64,000 bases of DNA from Sphingomonas taxi (GTDB taxonomy: Bacteria; Pseudomonadota; Alphaproteobacteria; Sphingomonadales; Sphingomonadaceae): positions 496,001-560,000 of the forward strand of contig QFQI01000001.1 in assembly GCA_003243195.1 (NCBI GenBank). Direction: 5' to 3'. Under the pieces are notes generated by a model, which ran no database searches, was not told the origin of the DNA, and saw nothing but the letters and a program-made list of their open reading frames with translations. The position numbers and the translations under genes were made by a program. Positions 7,209 through 17,844 of this stretch are shown here, one piece after another. Within the stretch, counting starts at the first letter, position 1. Each line of letters starts with the position of its first letter.

Positions 7209-8975
7209 TTAGGGGGCGGAGTGTCCATCCGGCAAGGGGCGGATGACGCGCCACGCCAGTACCGGGCCGGGGACGCGCAGCGGTTGCAGCCACGCGATCC
7301 GGTCGCCGCGCTCCAGCCGCGCCCACAGGCCGCCCGGCGCGATGTCGCGGTACAGCTCCATCTCCGGCATGCCGGGGCAGACCGCGAGATAGTCCGCGCC
7401 GCTGCCGCGAACGGCATCCTCCGCGCGCGCGGGAACCGCGGTAAAGCCGGTGATGACGCGTGCGATCGCCGCCGCGCCGCGATGATAGCCGCCGGCCACC
7501 GCATGGTGATCGGTGTCGACCAGCAACTCCGGGGTCATGTCGATCGGGGCGAACACCGTGCCGCGCGGCAGCATCCGCAGCACGCGCATGTCACGCGCGC
7601 TGGCGCAGGGCGGACGCGGCGGACGACCGGATGCGGCGGGCGCGGCGGGCAGCGCCAGCAGTACGAGGCCCACCGACACGCCGGGCGCGGCGAGCAGCAG
7701 CACCGCCAGCGTCGCCGCGACGCGCGGGGCCGCGCGGGTCAGCGCGCGCGCGCGCGCCAGCAGCGCGGCGAGCAGCGCGCCGGCGGGCGGCGCGGCCAGC
7801 GCGATGGCGGTGGCGCCGGCGCGGCTGACGAACACCGCCACCACGGTCGCCGCCGCCAGCAGCGCCAGCAGCATCGCCCAGCGCTCGCGCGCCGCGCCGC
7901 TTGTGCGCCGCCACTGCCATCCCGCTCCGACCAGCCCCACGGCCGGTCCCGCGATGACGATGATCGCCCATGCCGGCGGCTGGTCCCACAGCGGGCGGCC
8001 TTCCAGCACCGACAGATACCAGATGCGATAGACGAGCGGCGGCAGGCTGCCGAACGGTCCGGCAAGGCACGCTGGCGCGAGCACCGCCAGCGTCGCGCCA
8101 GCCGCTGCGGCGACGACCGCCAGCGCGCCCAGCCGGGCCGCCAGTCCGAAGCGCTCGGCAAGGCCGGCGAGCGCGACACCGGCCCCGGCGACGATCAGCA
8201 CCGCCAGCCACGCCGGCGCCACCGCGTCGCAGGCCGGCAACCAGAAGCCCGGCCCGCGCGTCGCGGCGTGCAGCAGCACGGCCGCCCCCGCCAGCACCGC
8301 GCCCAGCGCGCGCAGGAACGCGCCCCGCCGCGGCTGGAGCGCCCAGCCGATCGCCGCCACGCCCGCGATCGCCGCGACGATCGGCAGCCCTTCCAGCGAC
8401 ACCGTCAGCAGCAGCGCCAGCGCGAGCCCCGCGACCGCCCCGCCGCGCGCGATCGGCCGCCCGACCAGCGCGTGCACCGCGACGAGCGCCAGCGCGATCT
8501 GCCAGCCGTGATGGTCGATACGCAGCGGGCGCAACTGGAACAGCAGCGGCGCGGCCAGCGCGCCCAGCAGCACGGCCGGCTCGACCGTGCCCGCCCCGCC
8601 GACGCGGCGCGCGATCGCGGCGATCATCGCCAGCACCACCAGCAGCGTCAGCAGCGGCACGATCACCAGCGCCGCCTGCTCGGCACCGGCGACGCCCAGC
8701 AACGGGCGCAGCGCCAGCATCGTGCCCGCCAGCGGCAGGTCCACCAGCCGCGACCAGTGCATCGGGAAATCGCCGTGGTTCAGCCGGTGCTGGGCGACAT
8801 CGAACCAGCCCTGCCCCCCCAGCCAGTCGCGCACCTGCGCCAGCCGCATCGCATCGTCGGCGTCGCCGAAGCGGCGCGCGACGATCGCGTCCCATCCGGT
8901 CACGACCAGCATCAGCGCGGTGAGCGCCCAGCCGGCGAGGACGATGGCGACAAAGGACGGGCGGGTACGCGTCAC
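7209..8975 (-). CDS. polytopic membrane protein, GT-C-like
   Basis: A 588-residue inner-membrane protein with roughly a dozen hydrophobic segments, a periplasmic loop after TM1 containing GDADDAMRLAQVRDWLGGQG, and the motif NHGDFPMHWSRLVDLPLAG. A D-D-rich first loop followed by HWSRLVD is like the first loop of GT-C glycosyltransferases of the STT3/PMT type, so a lipid-linked sugar donor is a reasonable but unproven guess. A soluble C-terminal region of about 150 residues contains MLPRGTVFAPIDMTPELL. It lies 77 bases downstream of the flavoenzyme gene and 10 bases before the next membrane gene. Confidence 0.68.
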   Translation of the reverse strand: MTRTRPSFVAIVLAGWALTALMLVVTGWDAIVARRFGDADDAMRLAQVRDWLGGQGWFDVAQHRLNHGDFPMHWSRLVDLPLAGTMLALRPLLGVAGAEQAALVIVPLLTLLVVLAMIAAIARRVGGAGTVEPAVLLGALAAPLLFQLRPLRIDHHGWQIALALVAVHALVGRPIARGGAVAGLALALLLTVSLEGLPIVAAIAGVAAIGWALQPRRGAFLRALGAVLAGAAVLLHAATRGPGFWLPACDAVAPAWLAVLIVAGAGVALAGLAERFGLAARLGALAVVAAAAGATLAVLAPACLAGPFGSLPPLVYRIWYLSVLEGRPLWDQPPAWAIIVIAGPAVGLVGAGWQWRRTSGAARERWAMLLALLAAATVVAVFVSRAGATAIALAAPPAGALLAALLARARALTRAAPRVAATLAVLLLAAPGVSVGLVLLALPAAPAASGRPPRPPCASARDMRVLRMLPRGTVFAPIDMTPELLVDTDHHAVAGGYHRGAAAIARVITGFTAVPARAEDAVRGSGADYLAVCPGMPEMELYRDIAPGGLWARLERGDRIAWLQPLRVPGPVLAWRVIRPLPDGHSAP

Positions 8976-9052
8976 GCCGGCGATCCGGTGCGTCGCGGGC
9001 GGTCACGCCGGGCGGGAAGCGGGGCGCGGCCGATCGTGTCCGGCGCCGGCAT

Positions 9053-10570
9053 TCACGCCGCCTTCAGCGCCGCCGGCACCTGCCGCAGGCTGTTCAGCGC
9101 CGCGGCCCGATCACCCTCGTTGCCGCTCTCGTGATATTCCGCATCTTCGTTGACCGCCCACACGTCGTACACGCGCGCGCCGGCCTGGATGTTGCGCACC
9201 GTGAGCATCGCGGTCATCATCGCGTGATCCTGGTTGTTGTAGCGGTGCATGCCGTTGCGCCCGACGCAATGCAGCGTCGGATAACGGCCCTCGATCTCGC
9301 CGCGCAGCATGTCGACGTTCTGCGCATAATCCTCGTCATAGACCGGATAGGCCTTCTCCTGCCGCACCACCGCGCCGCCGGTGACCTGCGCGGGGTCGCA
9401 CAGCCCCAGCGCCGCCATCTCGGCGGTGGCGAGCGCGATCAGTTGCGCGTCACTCGACGCCCACAGCCCGTCGCCCTCGAAGCAGAAATATTCCAGCCCG
9501 ACACAGGCGATCGCCGGATCGGGGACCATCTCCGGCGACCACGAACGGAAATTCTGGATGCGGCCGACCTTCACCTTGGGATCGTGGATGTAGATCCAGT
9601 TGTCCGGGAACAGGTCCGGCGAGCGGATCATCAGCGCGACGGTCAGGAAATCGCGATACTTCAGGTTCGACGCCTCCGGCAGCGCGGCGGGCAGCGGATG
9701 CAGGCGACTGGCCAGCTCGCGCATCGGCGCGGAGGAGATGACGTGCGCGGCGTTCAGCGCCACGATGCCGCCGGCGCCGGTCGCGGTCACCGTCCAGCGC
9801 CCGGTCGCATCGTTCAGCCGCAACTGATGCAGCGCATGCCCCATCAGCAGGTTGCCGCCGCGCTCGACGATCCGGTCGCGCGCCGCTTCCCACATCATGC
9901 CGGGGCCGAGGCGCGGATAGCGGAAATTCTCCAGCAGCGTCTTGGCCTGCCCCACCCCGTCATTGGGGCGCCGGTGCAGCCCCAGCGAACGCTTCAGCCC
10001 GTCGGTGACCGCGCCCCACAGCGACAACCCCTTGATGCGCTGCGCCGCCCAGTCCGCGCTCATCCGGTCGCACGGCATCCCCCACACCTTCTCGGTATAG
10101 GTCTTGAAGAAAATCGAATAGAGTTTCCGCCCGAAGGCGTTGACGGTCCAGTCCTCGAAACTGCGCACGTCGCGATTGGGAAAGACCTTCGCCTTCGCGA
10201 AGCTCGCCATGCACAGCGCCGACCGCACGATGCCCAGGTTCCCCAGCGCCTCGAACGCGCGCAGCGGATAGCTGTAGAATCGGCCCTCGTAATAGATGCG
10301 GCTCATCCGCGGCCGTTCGATGAAGTCGTGCGGCAGGATCTCGTTCCACAGGTCCACCACCTCCTTCGACCGCGAGAAGAAGCGGTGGCCGCCGATGTCG
10401 AAGCGGAAGCCGTCATGCTCGACCGTGCGGCTGATCCCGCCGACGTAGCGCGCGTCCTTTTCGACGATCGCCACCGAATAGCCCGCCTTCGTCAGCAGAT
10501 AGGCGGCGGTCAGTCCCGCCGGTCCCGCGCCGATGATCGCCACGTCCACCGTGGTGCCTGCCTTGGTCAT
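9053..10570 (-). CDS. FAD-dependent oxidoreductase, UDP-galactopyranose mutase-like
   Basis: A 505-residue flavoprotein with an N-terminal dinucleotide fold (DVAIIGAGPAGLTAAYLL, Gly14-Gly19) followed by the FAD-ring region YVGGISRTVEHDGFRFDIGG. The segment HRFFSRSKEVVDLWNEILP and the later TYTEKVWGMPCDRMSADW are characteristic of the NAD(P)/FAD-dependent oxidoreductase group related to UDP-galactopyranose mutase and protoporphyrinogen-type amine oxidases. It likely acts on a nucleotide- or lipid-linked sugar given its two membrane-protein neighbours, though this is inference. It is the first gene of the minus-strand run and is divergent from the exported protein at 10690. Confidence 0.82.
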   Translation of the reverse strand: MTKAGTTVDVAIIGAGPAGLTAAYLLTKAGYSVAIVEKDARYVGGISRTVEHDGFRFDIGGHRFFSRSKEVVDLWNEILPHDFIERPRMSRIYYEGRFYSYPLRAFEALGNLGIVRSALCMASFAKAKVFPNRDVRSFEDWTVNAFGRKLYSIFFKTYTEKVWGMPCDRMSADWAAQRIKGLSLWGAVTDGLKRSLGLHRRPNDGVGQAKTLLENFRYPRLGPGMMWEAARDRIVERGGNLLMGHALHQLRLNDATGRWTVTATGAGGIVALNAAHVISSAPMRELASRLHPLPAALPEASNLKYRDFLTVALMIRSPDLFPDNWIYIHDPKVKVGRIQNFRSWSPEMVPDPAIACVGLEYFCFEGDGLWASSDAQLIALATAEMAALGLCDPAQVTGGAVVRQEKAYPVYDEDYAQNVDMLRGEIEGRYPTLHCVGRNGMHRYNNQDHAMMTAMLTVRNIQAGARVYDVWAVNEDAEYHESGNEGDRAAALNSLRQVPAALKAA

Positions 10571-10689
10571 CGCGCGCTCACCCCATGCGATTGGAAGGCG
10601 TCGGAATGAAGCAAAGTGGTTGAGGCGCGGTTAACGCAGTCGTCATGAACGGTGGCGCGCATCGCCGCGCCTGTTCTATAGCCGCTACG

Positions 10690-13086
10690 ATGCGGGCTAT
10701 CCTCCACCACCTGCTGGCCGCGCTGGCGGCCGCCTCGCTTGCGAGGGCCGACGCGGCCGCGGCGCAGAGCACGACCTTCGATCTCGCCGGGCCGACGCTG
10801 GCGATGCGGGTGACGCGCGGCACGGTGACGCTGCCGGTCGGGCAGGTGCCCGGCATCCGCGCCGGCGACCGGCTGGAGCTGAAGGCGGACCTGCCCGCCG
10901 ACCAGTCGGCGCGCTACCTGCTGGTGCTCGCCTTCCTGCGCGGCGCGACCAACCCGCCGCCCAAGAACTGGTTCTTCAAGGCCGAGACATGGGACCGCAA
11001 TCCCAAGAAGGCCGCGCTGTCGGTGACCGTGCCGGAGGGCGCGCAGCAGGCGATCGCCTTCATGGCGCCCGATACCGGCGGCGGCTACAATGCGCTGGTG
11101 AAGGCGGTGCGCGGCCGGCCCGGCGTGTTCGTGCGCGCCGCGCAGGACCTGTTCCAGGCGTCGCTGGACCGCGCGCGGCTGGAGACGTTCGTGTCCGGCG
11201 TCGCGCGGGTCGAGGAAAGCGCGCCGGACCGGCTCGCGCCCGTCTCCACCGCGCTGGCCGGCACGCTGGCGATCAAGCTGAACGCCGACTGCCTGACGCG
11301 CTCGCGCGCGGCGCAGGCATCGTGCCTGACGCAGAACCGCGACGGCATGGTGTTGCAGACCGGCGGCGGCACCTCGCTGGCAGAGGTGATCGGCGGCACC
11401 ACCACGCAATTCGCCTATAGCCTCGCCGCGACCCGCGAGGGCGGCGCGGGGCTGTACAGCCCGTACATCTCGCTGGCGCGCGACTTCGCGCGGCTGTTCG
11501 GCGTGTTCCGCAGCGCCAGCTACCAATATGCCCCCGCGCTGGCGGTGGGGTCGGGCGACCGGCTGCGCTTGCAGCTCAACAACCCGCCGTCGTTCCAGAA
11601 CCCGCAGACCGTGCTCGTGGCACCGCTGCCACCGATCGGCGCGGGCGGACCGCCGCCGCTGCGCGCCGCGACCAGGGAGGCGGTGTGCCTCGCGCGACCG
11701 GGACTGGTGCTGAGACTGGAGGATGCGCCGTTGGTGTTCGCGACCGATTTCGCGCGCGACCTGACGCTGCGGCTGGGGTTGCAGGACGGGCGCACCGTCG
11801 CGCTGCCGGTCACCGCCGATGCCGAGCGCGGCGGGCTGGTCGTGTCCGCCGACGCGCAGAAGCTGGGATCGAGCGCGATCGGGGAGGCGGTGCTGACCGG
11901 CCGCTGGGGGTTCGACACCTTCACCGGCCCGCGCTTCCCGGTGCAAAACGGCGCGCCCGCCGCATGGCAGGCGCGGCCCGACAATGCCGTGGTCGTCGGG
12001 CGCGACGCGCCGCTGACGCTGCAGGGCGGCGCGGCGGGTTGCGTCGAGCAGGTGTCCTTGCGCGACCGCGGCGGCAGCGCCAGGCCGGTGGAATGGAAGG
12101 CGAGCGGATCGGACGAGATCACCGCCACGCTGCCGCTGGCGCGCACGCGCCCCGGCGAGCTGACGCTGCTGGTGTCGCAGTTCGGCAGCGCCGACCCGGC
12201 GCAACTGGCGTTGAAGGGGCAGACCGAGGCCAGCCGGCTGGAAGGCTTCACGCTCTACACCGGCGACAAGGAAGGGCGGCTGGTCGGTGCGCGGCTGGAC
12301 CAGATCGCGACGCTGGAGGTGGCCGGGCTGACCTTCACCGCGGGCGCGCTGTCGCGCGACATGGGCGGCGGCGACCGGCTCGCGCTGACCACGGAGGGCA
12401 ATACCGAGACGCTGACGCCCGGCATATCCGACGCGAAGGTCACGCTGAAGGACGGCCGCACCACCAGCGTCCGCGCGACGATCACCCCGCCGCGCCCGCG
12501 CGTCGAGCTGGTGAGCCGCAACGTCGAGCTGCCCGCGACGGACGGTCGTCTGCCGATGACGCTGCCCGCCCACGCCCTGCCGCCGGCGGCGACGCTGACC
12601 TTCTCCGCGCGCGTCATCAATACGCGGCTCACGCCGGGCGATGCGATCGAGGTCGCGACCGCCGACGACAGCGCCGCCGCCCGGCTGACGATGGCATCGG
12701 GCAGGCTGCAGGCGGTCGGCGGCGACGTGGCGGTGGCGACGCTGGTCCCCCGGGAGGCGCTGGGCGCCGCGGCGGTCGGGCCGCTGAAGATGCGGCTGAT
12801 CCAGGGCGATGTGACCGGCGAGTGGCAACCGCTGGCGCGCGTCGTGCGCCTGCCGATGCTGACCCGCTTCACCTGCGCGGGGGACGCGTGCGAGCTGCGC
12901 GGCGAGGAATTGTACCTGATCGCGGCGGTGTCGGCGACGCCGGACATGGCGGCGGCGCAGGCGGTGCCGGCCGGTTTCGTCGGAACGGCGCTGAAGGTGC
13001 CCAGGCCAGCCGGCGACGCGCTGTACCTGAGGCTGCACGACGCGCCCGACGATGTGGTGAAGGTCGCGGTGGCCGCCGGGAAATAG
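10690..13086 (+). CDS. exported protein of unknown function, 798 aa
   Basis: I do not recognise this family. The ATG at 10690 begins a signal peptide (MRAILHHLLAALAAASLARA) with probable cleavage near ADAAAAQS; an ATG 45 bases upstream would add a charged extension in front of it. The mature protein is soluble, Ala/Leu/Thr/Gly-rich and looks like repeated beta-sandwich units (for example AIKLNADCLTRSRAAQASCL, a Cys pair, and TFTCAGDACELRGEELYLIA, another Cys pair). This suggests a periplasmic or surface multi-domain scaffold with disulphides. It is divergent from the flavoenzyme/GT-C-like run, so it may share its function. Confidence 0.7.
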   Translation: MRAILHHLLAALAAASLARADAAAAQSTTFDLAGPTLAMRVTRGTVTLPVGQVPGIRAGDRLELKADLPADQSARYLLVLAFLRGATNPPPKNWFFKAETWDRNPKKAALSVTVPEGAQQAIAFMAPDTGGGYNALVKAVRGRPGVFVRAAQDLFQASLDRARLETFVSGVARVEESAPDRLAPVSTALAGTLAIKLNADCLTRSRAAQASCLTQNRDGMVLQTGGGTSLAEVIGGTTTQFAYSLAATREGGAGLYSPYISLARDFARLFGVFRSASYQYAPALAVGSGDRLRLQLNNPPSFQNPQTVLVAPLPPIGAGGPPPLRAATREAVCLARPGLVLRLEDAPLVFATDFARDLTLRLGLQDGRTVALPVTADAERGGLVVSADAQKLGSSAIGEAVLTGRWGFDTFTGPRFPVQNGAPAAWQARPDNAVVVGRDAPLTLQGGAAGCVEQVSLRDRGGSARPVEWKASGSDEITATLPLARTRPGELTLLVSQFGSADPAQLALKGQTEASRLEGFTLYTGDKEGRLVGARLDQIATLEVAGLTFTAGALSRDMGGGDRLALTTEGNTETLTPGISDAKVTLKDGRTTSVRATITPPRPRVELVSRNVELPATDGRLPMTLPAHALPPAATLTFSARVINTRLTPGDAIEVATADDSAAARLTMASGRLQAVGGDVAVATLVPREALGAAAVGPLKMRLIQGDVTGEWQPLARVVRLPMLTRFTCAGDACELRGEELYLIAAVSATPDMAAAQAVPAGFVGTALKVPRPAGDALYLRLHDAPDDVVKVAVAAGK

Positions 13087-13279
13087 GCCGGCCGCCGCCG
13101 GTGTTCACGTCACATCGGGGCGACGCCGGGCAGAAACGGCGCGCGCGGCGTTCCGGAGTCGCGTCCTCACGCTTATGCCCATACGTGGGCCGGCCTCGCG
13201 TCACCGGGCGTGACAGCGCGCGGCCGGCCATCGTCGCGCTCGCTGGGACGCGCGCCCGGTGGCGAGAAGCGCCCGCCCG

Positions 13280-14524
<1,245 letters not shown>

Positions 14525-14626
14525 GACAGGCTCCTTTGCGCGCGCCGCTACGCGCTCGCGCGCGCGGGGGCAACCGTCTCGCGCCGTTCAGCCGGGGTAA
14601 AAGCGGCGGCCGGCACAGGTGCGCCC

Positions 14627-15061
14627 ATGACGAAGCACACGACGCTTGCCGCCGCGCTCGCCGCCTTGCTGGCGCTGCCCGCGCTGACCATGGCCGCGAC
14701 GGGGCAGGAAACCCGCGCCACCGCCACCGCCAAGCTGGACGCGGAGTTCGCCGCGTCGGACGCCGACAAGGACGGCTTCCTCTCCCCGGCCGAGGTGCAG
14801 GCACGGATGGCGCGGATGAAGGTCGGCGGCGGCAAGTCGCTGGACGCCGCGCACGCCCGGCGCGTCGCGGCGCTGTTCGTGGCGCGTGCCGACACGAACA
14901 AGGACGGCCGCGTCAGCAAGGCCGAATCGAACGCGCTGATGGGCGCGGTGTTCAGCGCCTATGACGTCAACCGGGACGGCAAGGTCGACGGCGCGGAGGC
15001 CGCGCGTGCGCGCGCGGCGGCGAACGGTGCGGCGACGGGAAAAGCGACGCCGAAGCGGTGA
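14627..15061 (+). CDS. secreted EF-hand protein
   Basis: A 144-residue exported protein. A signal peptide (TTLAAALAALLALPALTMAA) is followed by three EF-hand-like loops: DADKDGFLSPAE, DTNKDGRVSKAE and DVNRDGKVDGAE, each with Asp at positions 1, 3 and 5, Gly at 6 and Glu at 12. It therefore likely binds calcium in the periplasm. Small proteins of this type are frequent in sphingomonads; their partners are unknown. It is divergent from argG across 102 bases with GC-rich sequence. Confidence 0.85.
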   Translation: MTKHTTLAAALAALLALPALTMAATGQETRATATAKLDAEFAASDADKDGFLSPAEVQARMARMKVGGGKSLDAAHARRVAALFVARADTNKDGRVSKAESNALMGAVFSAYDVNRDGKVDGAEAARARAAANGAATGKATPKR

Positions 15062-15113
15062 GCGCCACCGCGTGACGCGCCCTCACCGCGTGGAATGATC
15101 ATGGGCCGGCGGC

Positions 15114-16343
15114 TCACCCCTCCCGCAGCCGCCGCTCCTCTTCGATCATATAGTCGCGTGTCAGCGGCAGGGTCAGGCGGTCGCGGCTGAACTGGATCTG
15201 GTAGTTCACCAGCGTCCCGTTGGTGAACGACACGATCGCGCCGGCCAGATAATAGGTCCACAACCGGAAGAAGCGTTCGTCGTACAGCGCGACGATCTGT
15301 TCGCGCGCCGCCACGGTCCGCTCATACCAGGCGCGCAGCGTCAGCGCATAATGCATGCGCAGCACCTCCACGTCGCTGACGAACCAGCGGATGAACTCAT
15401 TGGCCGTCAGCACCTCCGACAGCGCGGGAATGTAGCCGCCCGGGAAGATATATTTGTCGGTGAACTTGTCGGTGAAGTTCGGCCCGTCCGCGCGGCCGAT
15501 CGTGTGCAGCAGCATCACGCCGTCGGGCGTCAGCAGGTCGCGGCATTTCGCCAGATAGGTGCGGAAATTGCGCGCGCCGACATGTTCGAACATGCCGACC
15601 GACACGATCCGGTCGAACGTGTCGTCCAGCGCGCGATAGTCGATCAGTTCGAAGCGCACCTTGTCGGCGACGCCGGCCTCCTCCGCACGGCGGCGGGCGA
15701 CCTTCAACTGTTCTTCCGACAGGGTGATGCCCAGCACCTCCGCGCCGGTCCTGGCATGGATGTACAGCGCCATCCCGCCCCAGCCGCAGCCGATGTCGAG
15801 CACGCGCATCCCCGGCCGGATCGCCAGCTTGGCGACGATATGCGCCTTCTTGTCGGCCTGCGCCTGTTCCAGCGAGTTGCCCGCGTCGGTGTAATAGGCG
15901 CAGCTATATTGCTTGTCCGCATCCAGGAACAGGTCGTACAGCCGGTCCGACAGGTCGTAATGGTGCGCGACGTTGCGCTTCGACGCCAGCGCCTTGTTGG
16001 CGGTGAGGAACTGGTGGCGCAGCTTGCCGCCCAGCCGCCGCCAGCGGCTCGCCGCCAGCTTGTTGCTGCCATTCTCCCAGCGGCTGTTGGCCGTAGCGAG
16101 CATCAGCAGGTCCAGGATGTCGCCATCCTCGACGATCAGCGTGCCGGCCATGAACGCCTCCGCCACGCCCAGCGACGGATCGGCGGCGATCGCGCGATAA
16201 ACGGCGCGGTCGGTGATCCGGAAGGCGACCGGCTTCAGCTCGGGATCGTCGCGGCCGAAGACGGAGGTCGAGCCATCGGGCTTGGTGAGGGTGAGCCGAC
16301 CGCGCTGGATGGCACGGCGGAGGAAGACATCGATCAGCGCCAT
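15114..16343 (-). CDS. cyclopropane-fatty-acyl-phospholipid synthase family methyltransferase
   Basis: A 409-residue SAM-dependent enzyme that adds a methylene group across double bonds of membrane phospholipid acyl chains. The SAM-binding motif is MRVLDIGCGWGGMALYIH; the family sequences AHHYDLSDRLYDLFLDADKQ, YSCAYYTDAGNSLEQAQ and SVGMFEHVG are all present. The ATG at 16343 gives the standard N-terminus; an in-frame ATG 21 bases upstream is less likely. It is divergent from thrC across 98 bases. Whether the product is cyclopropane or a related branched chain cannot be read from the sequence. Confidence 0.93.
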   Translation of the reverse strand: MALIDVFLRRAIQRGRLTLTKPDGSTSVFGRDDPELKPVAFRITDRAVYRAIAADPSLGVAEAFMAGTLIVEDGDILDLLMLATANSRWENGSNKLAASRWRRLGGKLRHQFLTANKALASKRNVAHHYDLSDRLYDLFLDADKQYSCAYYTDAGNSLEQAQADKKAHIVAKLAIRPGMRVLDIGCGWGGMALYIHARTGAEVLGITLSEEQLKVARRRAEEAGVADKVRFELIDYRALDDTFDRIVSVGMFEHVGARNFRTYLAKCRDLLTPDGVMLLHTIGRADGPNFTDKFTDKYIFPGGYIPALSEVLTANEFIRWFVSDVEVLRMHYALTLRAWYERTVAAREQIVALYDERFFRLWTYYLAGAIVSFTNGTLVNYQIQFSRDRLTLPLTRDYMIEEERRLREG

Positions 16344-16441
16344 GGCGCACCTGCTAGCGATCACGTCGCGCGGATTCCATACCCTTCGTTGCCGATGTTG
16401 GCGTTGCGCCGGTCCGCGGCCCGCTCTACTCGATGCGACCC

Positions 16442-17839
16442 ATGCGCTATGTCAGCACCCGCGGGAACGCCCCTTCGCTCGACTTCGCGGGCGTCACGCT
16501 CGCCGGCCTCGCCGCCGATGGCGGACTGTACGTGCCGGAACACTGGCCGACACTGTCGCCCGATTCGATCGCGGGCCTGAAGGGGCTGTCCTATGTCGAC
16601 ACCGCCGTGGCGGTGATGGCGCCGTTCGTGGAGGGCACGCTGACCCGCGAGGAGCTGCGCGCATTGTGCGCCGCCGCCTATGCCGGGTTCCGCCATGCCG
16701 CGGTGACGCCGCTGGCGCAGCTCGATCACGACCAGTGGCTGCTGGAGCTGTTCCACGGCCCCACGCTGGCGTTCAAGGACGTGGCGCTGCAACTGCTCGG
16801 CCAGTTGTTCGAACGGTTCCTGAAGGGCACGTCGCAGCACCTGACGATCATCGGCGCGACCAGCGGCGATACCGGATCGGCGGCGATCGACGCAGTGGCG
16901 GGGCGCGCCGGCGTGGACATCTTCATGCTCCATCCCGAAGGACGGGTGAGCGAGGTGCAGCGCCGCCAGATGACCACGGTCGGCGCGCCCAACGTCCACA
17001 ATATCGCGATCCGCGGCGATTTCGACACCGCGCAGGCGCTGGTGAAGGCGATGTTCAACGACGCGTCGTTCGCCGGCCGCTTCCGGTTGTCGGCGGTCAA
17101 TTCGATCAACTGGGCGCGGCTGATGGCGCAGGTCGTCTATTATTTCTACGCCGCCGTGCGGCTGGGCGCGCCCGCGAAGCCGGTCGCGTTCAGCGTGCCG
17201 ACCGGCAATTTCGGCGACGTCTTCGCCGGCTATGTCGCGGCGAAGATGGGGCTGCCGATCGCGAAGCTGGTGGTGGCCACCAACGTCAACGACATCCTGG
17301 CGCGCGCGCTGGCGAGCGGCGATTATTCCAGCCGCGCGGTGGTGCCGACGCCGACCCCGTCGATGGACATCCAGGTGTCGAGCAATTTCGAGCGGCTGCT
17401 GTTCGATCTCGGCGGGCGCGACGGCGCGGCGCTGGCGGCGCAGATGCGCGGTTTCGAGGATGCGCGCAGCATCCGGCTGACCAACGCGCAGACACAGGGC
17501 GCGGCACCGCTGTTCGTCGGGGAGCGCGTCGACATCGACGACATGGCGGTGGCCATGCGCCACGCGCATGAGCGCAGCGGGCAGGTGGTCGATCCGCACA
17601 CCGCGATCGCGCTGGCGGCGGCGGCGCGCCATGCGCGCGACGACGTGCCGATGGTGACGCTGGCGACCGCACATCCCGCCAAGTTCGGCGACGCGGTGGA
17701 GCGCGCGACGGGCGTGCGTCCCGCCTTGCCCGCGCGGGTCGGCGACCTGTTCGAGCGCGAGGAACGCTATGTCACGCTCGATGCGACCTATGAGGCGGTG
17801 AGCGGGCACGTCGCCGCGCATGCGGTGCCGCGCGGCTGA
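16442..17839 (+). CDS. thrC: threonine synthase
   Basis: A 465-residue PLP enzyme converting O-phosphohomoserine to threonine. The N-terminus MRYVSTRGNAPSLDFAGVTL and the PLP-lysine motif HGPTLAFKDVALQLLGQ (Lys112) place it with the long threonine synthases of proteobacteria. The phosphate-binding loop GATSGDTGSAAIDAV and the later VPTGNFGDVFAGYVAAKMG are intact. An alternative ATG lies 9 bases upstream; the chosen one matches family starts. The methyltransferase gene follows after 5 bases, so the two are co-transcribed. Confidence 0.96.
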   Translation: MRYVSTRGNAPSLDFAGVTLAGLAADGGLYVPEHWPTLSPDSIAGLKGLSYVDTAVAVMAPFVEGTLTREELRALCAAAYAGFRHAAVTPLAQLDHDQWLLELFHGPTLAFKDVALQLLGQLFERFLKGTSQHLTIIGATSGDTGSAAIDAVAGRAGVDIFMLHPEGRVSEVQRRQMTTVGAPNVHNIAIRGDFDTAQALVKAMFNDASFAGRFRLSAVNSINWARLMAQVVYYFYAAVRLGAPAKPVAFSVPTGNFGDVFAGYVAAKMGLPIAKLVVATNVNDILARALASGDYSSRAVVPTPTPSMDIQVSSNFERLLFDLGGRDGAALAAQMRGFEDARSIRLTNAQTQGAAPLFVGERVDIDDMAVAMRHAHERSGQVVDPHTAIALAAAARHARDDVPMVTLATAHPAKFGDAVERATGVRPALPARVGDLFEREERYVTLDATYEAVSGHVAAHAVPRG

Positions 17840-17844
17840 CCGGC

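Noticed and set aside
5654..9134. Long plus-strand open frames opposite the two membrane protein genes
   Set aside because: Their products are Arg/Gln/His-rich with no family pattern, the usual shadow of GC-rich genes on the other strand. The minus-strand proteins have clear membrane helices.
10567..13038. 823-codon minus-strand frame opposite the exported protein gene
   Set aside because: Composition is Arg/Gln/His-rich, with no signal or fold, while the plus frame has a signal peptide and regular strands.
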